Shown here: positions 7,393 through 12,633 of the stretch, piece after piece
Position numbering within the stretch: position 1 is the first letter of the stretch
Layout of the letters: each line of letters begins with the position of its first letter
Source of the DNA: an uncultured Eubacteriales bacterium
Lineage (GTDB): Bacteria > Bacillota > Clostridia > Christensenellales > Aristaeellaceae
Assembly: GCA_900540045.1 (NCBI GenBank)
Contig: UQEF01000042.1
Location: 1-21,932, forward strand
Reading direction: 5' to 3'
Length of the DNA: 21,932 nt
The notes under the pieces: model-generated
Database searches by the model: none
What the model was told of the DNA's origin: nothing
Seen by the model: the letters and a program-made list of their open reading frames with translations, nothing else
Position numbers and translations under genes: made by a program

Positions 7393-7938
7393 TCATGCGC
7401 GGGCCTCGTATTCGTCCCTGAGTATGCTGAGAATGCCCACATCGCAAAAGCGTCCGTCTGTAAAAAACGCATGGCGCTTCACGCCTTCCATCACGAAGCC
7501 GGCTTTCTGGTAGCACTTGCGCGCGGCGTGGTTTTCCATATGGACCTCCATCTCCAGCCGCTCCAGGCCCAGCGTGCGGAAAGCAAAGTGCTTCATCAGC
7601 TCCAGTGCCTCCCGGCCCAGGCCCTGGCCCCGGTCCGACGCGCTGCCGATAACCATGCCCAGATCGCCGCATCGCAGCCGCCAGTCCACCTGGAACATGT
7701 CCAGCTGCCCGATATAGCGCTCGTCTCCGCGGTCCGCGATGACGAAGTTATAGGCGCTATGGCTGCTTTGCAGCATGCTGGAGAGAAACTCCTCACTGTC
7801 CACCATGGTCTGCGGGGGCCAGAAGCGTGTGGACAGGTAGCGGGTCGTTTCAGCATCGTTGACCCATTTACGGATATCTCCGATGTCGTCGGCCTTGTAT
7901 TCGCGCAGCATCACGCGCTCACCCAGTAGCCTCGGCAT
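7393..7938 (-). CDS. GNAT family N-acetyltransferase, RimJ/RimL type
   Basis: A 181-residue acetyltransferase of the RimJ/RimL (Acetyltransf_3) branch of the GNAT superfamily. It opens with LLGERVMLREYKADDI, the usual first strand and helix of this branch. The acetyl-CoA-binding motif A is visible as LGMVIGSASDRGQGLGREALELM (RGQGLG at residues 103-108). Motif B follows with MENHAARKCYQKAGF (about 134-148), containing the characteristic N-x-A-A-x-x-x-Y-x-K-x-GF pattern. The substrate may be a protein N-terminus, a spermidine-like amine or a small molecule; sequence does not decide. The ATG 7936-7938 is 3 nt from the stop of the DUF1292 gene with GAGGAG just upstream, so it is cotranscribed as the last gene of the ireB operon, which ends at the terminator 7327-7363. 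Confidence 0.9.
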   Translation of the reverse strand: MPRLLGERVMLREYKADDIGDIRKWVNDAETTRYLSTRFWPPQTMVDSEEFLSSMLQSSHSAYNFVIADRGDERYIGQLDMFQVDWRLRCGDLGMVIGSASDRGQGLGREALELMKHFAFRTLGLERLEMEVHMENHAARKCYQKAGFVMEGVKRHAFFTDGRFCDVGILSILRDEYEARA

Positions 7939-7941
7939 GCG

Positions 7942-8268
7942 TTACTCCTCGTCTTCGCCGTCAAGATCGACTGTTTCCATCTCCAGCGCGGCAGCCTCGT
8001 CCTCTTCCTCCATGGCGGCCATGCATTTGTCAAATACGGCATTGAACTCCGCCTCATCCTCGATGGTGGCGTACACATCCTCGTCGCTTTCCTCATCGCG
8101 GACGATTTTCAAAATGATGGCTTCGCCTTCCTTGCAGTCGTCGGTATCCTCCGTCGCCTCCAGCACCACATAATAATTACCCTCGTGCTCGATGGTCATC
8201 AGGTGCTCAAAATTTACGTCCTTGCCGTTTTCGTCCTGAAGCTGAACCAGGTTGTCGTTCTCCTGCAT
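7942..8268 (-). CDS. DUF1292 family protein (YrzB-like)
   Basis: A 108-residue acidic protein of the DUF1292 family, of unknown biochemical function. The core matches the family: NLVQLQDENGKDVNFEHLMTIEHEGNYYVVLEA, then EAIILKIVRDEESDEDVYATIEDEAEFNAVFDKC. The C-terminal 25 residues are an almost purely acidic tail ending in LDGEDEE. I start it at ATG 8266-8268 because AGAGGA lies at the right distance and the family begins just before NLVQL; an upstream in-frame start at 8305-8307 would lie deep inside ruvX. Only 2 nt separate it from the ruvX stop. The ireB-ruvX-DUF1292 order is conserved in Bacillota, which supports the identification. Confidence 0.92.
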   Translation of the reverse strand: MQENDNLVQLQDENGKDVNFEHLMTIEHEGNYYVVLEATEDTDDCKEGEAIILKIVRDEESDEDVYATIEDEAEFNAVFDKCMAAMEEEDEAAALEMETVDLDGEDEE

Positions 8269-8270
8269 GA

Positions 8271-8708
8271 TTATTCCTCTTTCCGCCGGCCCTGCGAAGC
8301 CAGCCATTGTTCCAGTATGACCGCGGCGGCCAGCTTATCCACATGGCGCCTTCGGTCCTCACGGCGCACACCGGAGCCGATGAGCACTGCCTCGGCCGTT
8401 ACGGTGGTCAGCCGCTCATCCTGATAATGAACCGTCAGGCCCGCCTTTTCCAGCACCGCGCCAAAATCCATGACCTTTTGCGCCTGCGGCCCCGTGCTGC
8501 CGTCCATATTCAGCGGCAGGCCCAGAAGCACGCTTTCGCAGTCCATGCGCTGGCACAGCGCCGCCACATAGCGGCTGTCGGGGCCATAGCCCACGCGGCG
8601 GTAAACCTCCAGCGGCTGGGCGATGGTCCCTGTGGGATCGCTCACGGCCACCCCGATGCGCACGTCGCCCACATCCAACGCCAGAATCCGTCCCGCCATG
8701 TCAGCCAT
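8271..8708 (-). CDS. ruvX: RuvX/YqgF family Holliday junction resolvase-like nuclease
   Basis: A 145-residue RNase H-fold protein of the RuvX/YqgF family, proposed to resolve Holliday junctions and to act in 16S rRNA 5'-end maturation in some bacteria. Visible motifs are the first acidic strand [17 protein letters not shown], the [16 protein letters not shown] loop, the second acidic motif [15 protein letters not shown], and the last catalytic Asp in [15 protein letters not shown]. Length matches the family (about 140). Two ATGs are possible. The one at 8706-8708 has AGGGG close by and overlaps ireB. The one at 8697-8699 lies just after the ireB stop and gives the more typical N-terminus [11 protein letters not shown]. 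Either way it is translationally coupled to ireB and followed by the DUF1292 gene. Confidence 0.94.
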   Translation of the reverse strand: MADMAGRILALDVGDVRIGVAVSDPTGTIAQPLEVYRRVGYGPDSRYVAALCQRMDCESVLLGLPLNMDGSTGPQAQKVMDFGAVLEKAGLTVHYQDERLTTVTAEAVLIGSGVRREDRRRHVDKLAAAVILEQWLASQGRRKEE

Positions 8709-8961
8709 CCAGCCCCTGCAGGTAAACCCTGACCAGCTCTTCCATGATCTCGTCGCGCTCCAGGCGGCAGATCATGCTGCGGGCCTGGCCATAGCTGGTG
8801 ATATAGGTGGGGTCGCCCGAAATCAGGTAGCCCACGAGCTGGGTTACCGGATCATAGCCCTTGGCCTGCAGGGCGCGGTATACATGCGAAAGGATGGTGC
8901 TGGCGTCGTTGCCCCCCTCCACGACGGGCGAAAACTTGGTCGTTCCATTCATTTCGTTCAT
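8701..8961 (-). CDS. ireB: IreB family regulatory phosphoprotein (formerly DUF965)
   Basis: An 86-residue protein of the IreB/YrzL family. In Enterococcus faecalis IreB is a substrate of the PASTA kinase IreK, is phosphorylated on N-terminal threonines, and influences cephalosporin resistance. Here two threonines stand at residues 7-8 (NGTTKFSP), in a comparable place. The core [58 protein letters not shown] is nearly diagnostic. The start ATG 8959-8961 has AAGGAGGAG at good spacing and a consensus-like promoter just upstream. It leads an operon with ruvX, DUF1292 and GNAT genes. In most Bacillota alaS lies directly upstream; here an AI-2E permease gene does. Confidence 0.96.
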   Translation of the reverse strand: MNEMNGTTKFSPVVEGGNDASTILSHVYRALQAKGYDPVTQLVGYLISGDPTYITSYGQARSMICRLERDEIMEELVRVYLQGLDG

Positions 8962-8999
8962 AAGCCGGCTCCTCCTTCTTCAGAGGTGATACAAAAGTA

Positions 9000-9028
9000 A
9001 TTATACACCATCTTCCTGTCTTTGCAAA
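9000..9028 (-). promoter_or_regulatory. Sigma-A-type promoter of the ireB operon
   Basis: Reading leftwards: -10 TATAAT (9000-9005) is a perfect match and -35 TTTGCA lies at 9023-9028 with a 17-nt spacer (TTGCAA with 16 nt is an alternative). It occupies the 97-nt gap between the AI-2E permease stop and ireB; no terminator is visible in that gap, so readthrough is possible. Confidence 0.75.
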
Positions 9029-9058
9029 GCATTTCTTGGTTTTTAATGCGTTTCTAAA

Positions 9059-10105
9059 CTAAAGCCGTGCCTTGTCTCCCGCCTGCCGCAAACCGATCAC
9101 CCGCAGTGCGGCCCGAGCGCACAAAAGCAGCGGTACCGACAGCAGGATTCCTCCGATGCCGCCCGCTGTGCCGCCCAGCATCACACACAGGACCACCGCC
9201 ACAGGGTGCAGACGGGTGGCGTCGCTCATCAGCTGGGGCGACAGCATGCCGCCCTCCAGCTGCTGCACCACGATGACCACGCCCAGCGCCCACAGCGTGC
9301 GCGCCAGTCCTCCGGGCAGGGAAAACAGCGCCACCAGCACCCCGCCCAAAAAGGGACCGACATAGGGAATCAGCTCCAGTACGCCCATGATTACGCCCAG
9401 CAGGAGCCAGGCCGGCACCCCGCAAAACATGAGGCCCAGAGCCGTCAGCCCGCCCACGACGGCCGAAACCATCAGCTGTCCCCGCAGGTAACCCGCCGTT
9501 TCCCTGCGCATCTCGCGCAGGATGTGAACAATCATATCCCGCTTCTCCACCGGCGTCAGCGACAGGAGCCACTGTCCGATCTGCCTGCGGTCGCGCAGAA
9601 AGTAAAAGCCGAATACAGGCGCGAGCATCCATTTGCCAAGGCTCCCCGCCACGCCGCCCACCCAGGCCATGGCAGCGGGCGCGGCGGCGCTGAGCGCCTC
9701 TTCGCCCCGGCTCAGCAGCGATCCCCGCAGCTCCCCGTCCAGCGCGATGCCGTTTTCCGCCAGCCAGCCCTGCGCCCGGACCAGCCATTCCTCGGCTGCA
9801 TTATACATGGCCGGCAGCATCGCTATCAGTTGTCTGCCCTGGGTAATCAATGCCGGCGCAAGCAACAGCAGCGAGGCAATCAGCAGCGCGCTCAAACTGG
9901 TTATGGACAGCGTGGCGGATGCCCCGGGCGAGAAGCGTTTTTCCAACCGTTTCATCACCGGCAGCGCCGCAAGCGCTACCAGCATGCCGAAGAACAGCTG
10001 AACCACAGCCTGCCAGATGAGATCGCGCGCCCAGAAGGCCGCTGCCAGCGCCGCCGCCAGCCACAGGGTGCGCACGCGCACGTAGCGCGCGCCTTTTTGC
10101 TGCAT
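9059..10105 (-). CDS. AI-2E family transporter (YrrI-like permease)
   Basis: A 348-residue multi-pass membrane protein of the AI-2E/PerM (UPF0118) family. Members have about eight helices and have been linked to autoinducer-2 export, sodium/proton exchange or other export; the substrate here is unknown. Family features are the N-terminal helices, a mostly soluble middle section, then FGFYFLRDRRQIGQWLLSLTP, LRGQLMVSAVVGGLTALGLM and the signature ELIPYVGPFLGGVLVAL (about residues 250-266), with the late LEGGMLSPQLMSDATRLHP. The ATG 10103-10105 has AAAGGAGC upstream. It follows the 47-residue small protein gene after a 66-nt gap holding two GC-rich hairpins. In B. subtilis the family member YrrI lies upstream of alaS and yrzL; the same order is seen here without alaS. 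Confidence 0.92.
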   Translation of the reverse strand: MQQKGARYVRVRTLWLAAALAAAFWARDLIWQAVVQLFFGMLVALAALPVMKRLEKRFSPGASATLSITSLSALLIASLLLLAPALITQGRQLIAMLPAMYNAAEEWLVRAQGWLAENGIALDGELRGSLLSRGEEALSAAAPAAMAWVGGVAGSLGKWMLAPVFGFYFLRDRRQIGQWLLSLTPVEKRDMIVHILREMRRETAGYLRGQLMVSAVVGGLTALGLMFCGVPAWLLLGVIMGVLELIPYVGPFLGGVLVALFSLPGGLARTLWALGVVIVVQQLEGGMLSPQLMSDATRLHPVAVVLCVMLGGTAGGIGGILLSVPLLLCARAALRVIGLRQAGDKARL

Positions 10106-10120
10106 AGGGCCGCTCCTTTC

Positions 10121-10165
10121 CGCACAGCCTGTGCGGGCGGCGCCCGACTGATCAGGCGCCGCCCG
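10121..10165 (-). other. Two overlapping GC-rich hairpins inside the operon
   Basis: Between the small protein gene and the AI-2E permease gene lie an 11-bp perfect stem, CGGGCGGCGCC (10134-10144) with GGCGCCGCCCG (10155-10165), and a 7-bp one, CGCACAG/CTGTGCG (10121-10135 with a single C between). They share two bases at 10134-10135, so the two cannot both form fully. Neither is followed by a T-run, so this is not a standard intrinsic terminator; a processing, pausing or stability element is possible. Confidence 0.5.
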
Positions 10166-10171
10166 AAAGAC

Positions 10172-10315
10172 TTACCACATCTTGGCCATTCTGACCAGCT
10201 TGTCCATCTGCTTCTGCGCCTGTTTCTTGAGTTTCTGGTTGCCGGGCATCAGCATCGCGCCCGCGCCTACCGCGAAGCCGATGGCGCCTGCCGCCGCCGT
10301 TTTGAGCATGCTCAT
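10172..10315 (-). CDS. Small 47-residue membrane-associated protein, YtxH-like
   Basis: A 47-residue small open reading frame with good coding signals. The ATG at 10313-10315 overlaps the stop of the PRC-barrel gene (ATGA), and GAGGAGG stands just upstream. The product begins MSMLKTAAAGAIGFAVGAGA, a Gly/Ala helix of glycine-zipper type long enough to cross or enter the membrane, followed by a Pro-Gly turn. A basic amphipathic tail (KLKKQAQKQMDKLVRMAKMW) follows. This is the layout of YtxH-like small proteins, but family membership is not certain. Its place between the PRC-barrel and AI-2E genes parallels small genes near yrrD in Bacillus. Function unknown. Confidence 0.75.
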   Translation of the reverse strand: MSMLKTAAAGAIGFAVGAGAMLMPGNQKLKKQAQKQMDKLVRMAKMW

Positions 10316-10797
10316 CCGTCGTCCTCCTCTCCCAATGTCCGCTTAAGCTGCGCCCATGTCAGGAGCCTTGGCACCACGACCTCGCCCTCACGCGAGCCGC
10401 CGCCTACGCGGTACTGCGCCGCGTAGGCGCGCTTTCCCAGCAGCCGGTACACCGGACCGGGGCTCAGCTCCAGCGCCTCCAGACGAAGCGAGTCGCCATG
10501 GAGGATCATGTCGGTGACCTCCCCTACGCACTCTCCCGTCGTCAGGAAAGCGCGTCCCAGGCTGCCCGGCCGGCTGTCCGGAACCGCCCCCGGCTTCTGC
10601 CTGATGAGCACGCACCGGCTGCCGACCACGGCTATGCCGTCGCTGGAAACCCATTTCGCCGCACCGATGCCCTTGCGCACCACCACGCCGCTCAGTCTGC
10701 GTGCACGTGCATCAGGGACGGCGCGCTCCACGTATCCCAGCTGCCGGTCCTGCCATACCACGGGCAGTCCTACCATGCGGTTCAGGCTCGTCAGCAT
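10312..10797 (-). CDS. PRC-barrel domain protein (YrrD-like)
   Basis: A 161-residue soluble protein that looks like two PRC-barrel repeats. The first is MLTSLNRMVGLPVVWQDRQLGYVERAVPD...RLSGVVVRKG (about residues 1-43). The second begins near GRAFLTTGECVGEVTDMILHGDSLRLEALELSPG (about 80-113). PRC-barrels are small beta domains found in RimM, photosynthetic reaction centres and sporulation proteins of the YlmC/YrrD kind, where they mediate protein or RNA contacts. I start at ATG 10795-10797, which has AAAGGAG at 10-15 nt; the frame is open further upstream but that part lacks family resemblance. It is the first gene of the small protein/AI-2E operon, coupled to the small gene by an ATGA overlap. 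Function unknown. Confidence 0.8.
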   Translation of the reverse strand: MLTSLNRMVGLPVVWQDRQLGYVERAVPDARARRLSGVVVRKGIGAAKWVSSDGIAVVGSRCVLIRQKPGAVPDSRPGSLGRAFLTTGECVGEVTDMILHGDSLRLEALELSPGPVYRLLGKRAYAAQYRVGGGSREGEVVVPRLLTWAQLKRTLGEEDDG

Positions 10798-10831
10798 GCC
10801 TTCGTCTCCTTTCCACAGGCGTACCGCTATG

Positions 10832-10848
10832 TTGCCCGATCGGGGCAA
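10832..10848. repeat. Inverted repeat upstream of the PRC-barrel gene (possible operator)
   Basis: TTGCCC, 5 nt (GATCG), GGGCAA: a 17-bp near-palindrome located 35-51 nt upstream of the PRC-barrel start codon. It could be a repressor site or a leader hairpin; no protein can be assigned. Confidence 0.35.
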
Positions 10849-10991
10849 GCACGCTGCAAACAATGCCTGCCAAAACCGGAATTCGAAACAAAGGCATGCC
10901 ATTTTTTCGACCGCAGTTCTGGTAAATTCAACCGGTCGTAAGCGCATGCAGGGCACTGGCTGCGCAGGATGCCGCATTTCGTCTTTCCAGT

Positions 10992-11046
10992 CTCATCCAA
11001 AAAGGTGCCGTTTTCGGCTTGAATTTCCTGATATTGGTTGGATGAG
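10992..11046 (+). promoter_or_regulatory. Long dyad in the 5' region of the SH3 gene (possible structured leader)
   Basis: CTCATCCAA (10992-11000) is perfectly complementary to TTGGATGAG (11038-11046). Between them sits a small hairpin, GCCG-TTTT-CGGC (11006-11017). Together these could form a closed multi-element RNA fold about 100 nt ahead of the SH3 start codon. It matches no riboswitch class I recognise. There is no T-run after it. Whether it is transcribed is unknown. Confidence 0.4.
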
Positions 11047-11099
11047 GCCACCCGCATCGGAAGGGAAGGCGCGCGCTGGTTCGTCAAATGAGAGAACGG

Positions 11100-11116
11100 C
11101 AAGGGGTAACCCCTTG
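11100..11116 (+). promoter_or_regulatory. Leader hairpin just upstream of the SH3 gene ribosome binding site
   Basis: CAAGGGG (11100-11106), loop TAA, CCCCTTG (11110-11116): a perfect 7-bp hairpin ending 11 nt before the AAGGAGG at 11128-11134. It may protect the 5' end of the message or affect translation; it lacks a T-run. Confidence 0.45.
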
Positions 11117-11144
11117 GCCAAAACAAAAAGGAGGTATCCCGATT

Positions 11145-12095
11145 ATGCAAAAGACCCCTCTCTACAAAAGATGCCTCCCGGCGCTGGCGCTGCTTCTGGC
11201 GCTGATGCTGCCGCTGGTTTCGCTGGCCGAGGTCAGCAAGGTCGTCAAGGGCGGCGCGCTGAATATGCGCGCGGAGCCTTCCCTGTCGGCGCAGGTGCTC
11301 AGACAGTACCCCACCGGCACGTGGATGACGGTCCTTGAGGACATGGGCGAATGGAGCAAGGTGCGGGTGAACGGTCTGGAAGGCTATGTGATGAGCAAAT
11401 ACCTTTCCGACACGTCCAGCGACAGCACGCTGTACGTTCGCACCAATACCGGACGCGGCCTGAACCTGCGTGACCTGCCCAGCCTGGAAGGCAACATCAT
11501 CACCAGCTTTAAGCCCGGCACGGCGGTAACCGTCCTGCTGCGCGGCAACGGCTGGTACAAGGTGAGCGTGCAGGGCATGACCGGCTACATGGCCAGCCAG
11601 TACCTCAGCGCCTCCCAAAGCAGCGGCGGCAGCACTTCCACCAGCGGCTATCCCAAGACCGGCGTGGTCAACAACCCCGGCGCCAACCAGGTGCTCCTGC
11701 TGCGTGAAACCGCCAGCACGGACGCCCGCGTCCTGGGCTACTACCGCAACGGCACCAGCGTGCAGCTGCTGGGTGAAAGCGGCAGCTTCTACAAGGTGAC
11801 GGTGGGTGGCAAGAACGGCTACATGATGAAGAAATTCATCAAGGTGACCGCTTCTTCCTCCGGCAGCGGAAGCTCTACGCTGCCCGCGACGCCCTTCACC
11901 GCCAAGCTGGTGAATCCCAATGGCAACTACATCGTCAACTTCCGCACGGCTCCTGGCCTGAGCTCGCCGATCATCAAGGCGTATCCCGTAGGCACGGAGA
12001 TCACCGTTCAGCAGGTGGGCGACGTGTGGTGCAAGGCTGAAATCGACGGTGTGACCGGCTATGTGAGCCGCTACTTCTTCCAGGCCGTCAAGTAA
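11145..12095 (+). CDS. Secreted protein with four bacterial SH3 domains
   Basis: A 316-residue exported protein. It starts at ATG 11145-11147, 10 nt after AAGGAGG. Residues 1-28 form a signal peptide: KR near the start, a Leu/Ala-rich core, and a VSLA|EV cleavage site. Four SH3_3-type repeats follow at about residues 32-88, 95-154, 172-232 and 251-312. Each has the N-x-R-x-x-P/T-S motif (e.g. LNMRAEPS, LNLRDLPS, LLLRETAS, VNFRTAPG), a W or F-containing strand, and a closing GY-(V/M) turn. Ser/Gly/Thr-rich linkers separate repeats 2-3 and 3-4. Such domains bind peptidoglycan or wall peptides; there is no catalytic domain, lipobox or anchor, so a soluble wall-binding role is likely. It is a single-gene unit ended by the terminator at 12119-12156. 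Confidence 0.92.
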   Translation: MQKTPLYKRCLPALALLLALMLPLVSLAEVSKVVKGGALNMRAEPSLSAQVLRQYPTGTWMTVLEDMGEWSKVRVNGLEGYVMSKYLSDTSSDSTLYVRTNTGRGLNLRDLPSLEGNIITSFKPGTAVTVLLRGNGWYKVSVQGMTGYMASQYLSASQSSGGSTSTSGYPKTGVVNNPGANQVLLLRETASTDARVLGYYRNGTSVQLLGESGSFYKVTVGGKNGYMMKKFIKVTASSSGSGSSTLPATPFTAKLVNPNGNYIVNFRTAPGLSSPIIKAYPVGTEITVQQVGDVWCKAEIDGVTGYVSRYFFQAVK

Positions 12096-12118
12096 GCTCT
12101 GGCCCTTTCCCTAAAAAA

Positions 12119-12156
12119 GGGGGCTGCCGCGCTTTGAATGCGCGGCAGTCCTTTTT
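12119..12156. terminator. Bidirectional intrinsic terminator
   Basis: A 9-bp stem CTGCCGCGC (12124-12132)/GCGCGGCAG (12140-12148) with a 7-nt loop. On the plus strand it is followed by CCTTTTT (12150-12156), and on the minus strand by CCCCC then six T (complement of 12113-12118). It ends both the SH3 gene and the converging operon that finishes with the DUF523 gene, whose stop codon (12155-12157) touches its edge. Confidence 0.9.
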
Positions 12157-12607
12157 ATATGGACTTTTCCTCCCGTGAAGCGAGCAGTTCCTCCGCCTGT
12201 GATTCGCCGATCACCCGCAGGCCGCGGCCCACAAGCAACCGGGCGCACAGCCCGTCTCCGTCCGTAAGCGTGCCGGTAAAGGTGCCGTCATACACCTGTC
12301 CCAAGCCGCAGGAGGGACTGCGCTCCTTAAGCAGCGCACACTCACAGCCGCAAGCCTGCGCCAGCCTTGCCGCCTCCTGCGCCCCGCGCAGAAACGCCTG
12401 CGTCACATCCCGGCCGTCCCGCGTTATCACCCGTCCATTTCGAATTTCGGAAGGTGGGCGCGGAGTGGGCAGCCCGCCCATCACTTCAGGACAGACGGGA
12501 ATCAGCACGTGACGCTCTCCAAGGGCGTCTAAACAGGCCAGGCGGCGCGCACCGCCGTCATAGCGGCAACCAAAGCCCATCAGGCATGCGCTGACCAGCA
12601 CATTCAC
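12155..12607 (-). CDS. DUF523 family protein (YbbK-like)
   Basis: A 150-residue protein of the DUF523/YbbK family, whose biochemical role is not established. Family-typical cysteine motifs are present: VSACLMGFGCRYDGG (residues 5-19), IPVCPEVMGGLPTPRPPSEI (about 38-57), and LLKERSPSCG with the following GLGQVYDGTF. Conserved Cys in SACL, CRYDG, CPE and PSCG could bind a metal or cluster. I chose GTG 12605-12607, which has GGGAGGG at a 10-nt distance; longer forms in this frame run into pyruvate kinase. It follows pyruvate kinase by 26 nt and is last in the operon, ending at the shared terminator. Confidence 0.92.
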   Translation of the reverse strand: MNVLVSACLMGFGCRYDGGARRLACLDALGERHVLIPVCPEVMGGLPTPRPPSEIRNGRVITRDGRDVTQAFLRGAQEAARLAQACGCECALLKERSPSCGLGQVYDGTFTGTLTDGDGLCARLLVGRGLRVIGESQAEELLASREEKSI

Positions 12608-12633
12608 GGCTTGTTTTCCCTCCCTGCGCGGCC

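Larger units (their letters stand above)
10798..11144. other. 347-nt gene-free divergent region with several inverted repeats
   Basis: This lies between the PRC-barrel operon (leftward) and the SH3 gene (rightward). It contains an inverted repeat TTGCCC/GGGCAA at 10832-10848, about 35 nt before the PRC-barrel start, and CGACCG/CGGTCG arms at 10908-10913 and 10933-10938. It also has a 9-bp dyad at 10992-11046 and a hairpin at 11100-11116. A possible extended -10 (TGGTAAATT, 10921-10928) on the plus strand has no convincing -35. No credible small gene was found. The A/T-richer part around 10880-10930 is the likeliest promoter zone. Confidence 0.55.

Noticed and set aside
5810..7513. A 567-codon plus-strand open frame opposite aspartate kinase
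   Set aside because: Shadow of the aspartate kinase gene: His/Ala/Gly-rich composition, no motif, and no ribosome binding site of the strength seen for real genes here.
9206..10426. A 406-codon plus-strand open frame opposite the AI-2E permease
   Set aside because: Gln/Arg/His-rich translation from antisense GC-rich codons with no family resemblance; the minus-strand gene is clear.
10889..10907. Terminator at GGCATGCC followed by six T
   Set aside because: GGCATGCC is a palindrome with no loop, so it cannot form a stable terminator hairpin; no gene ends just before it.
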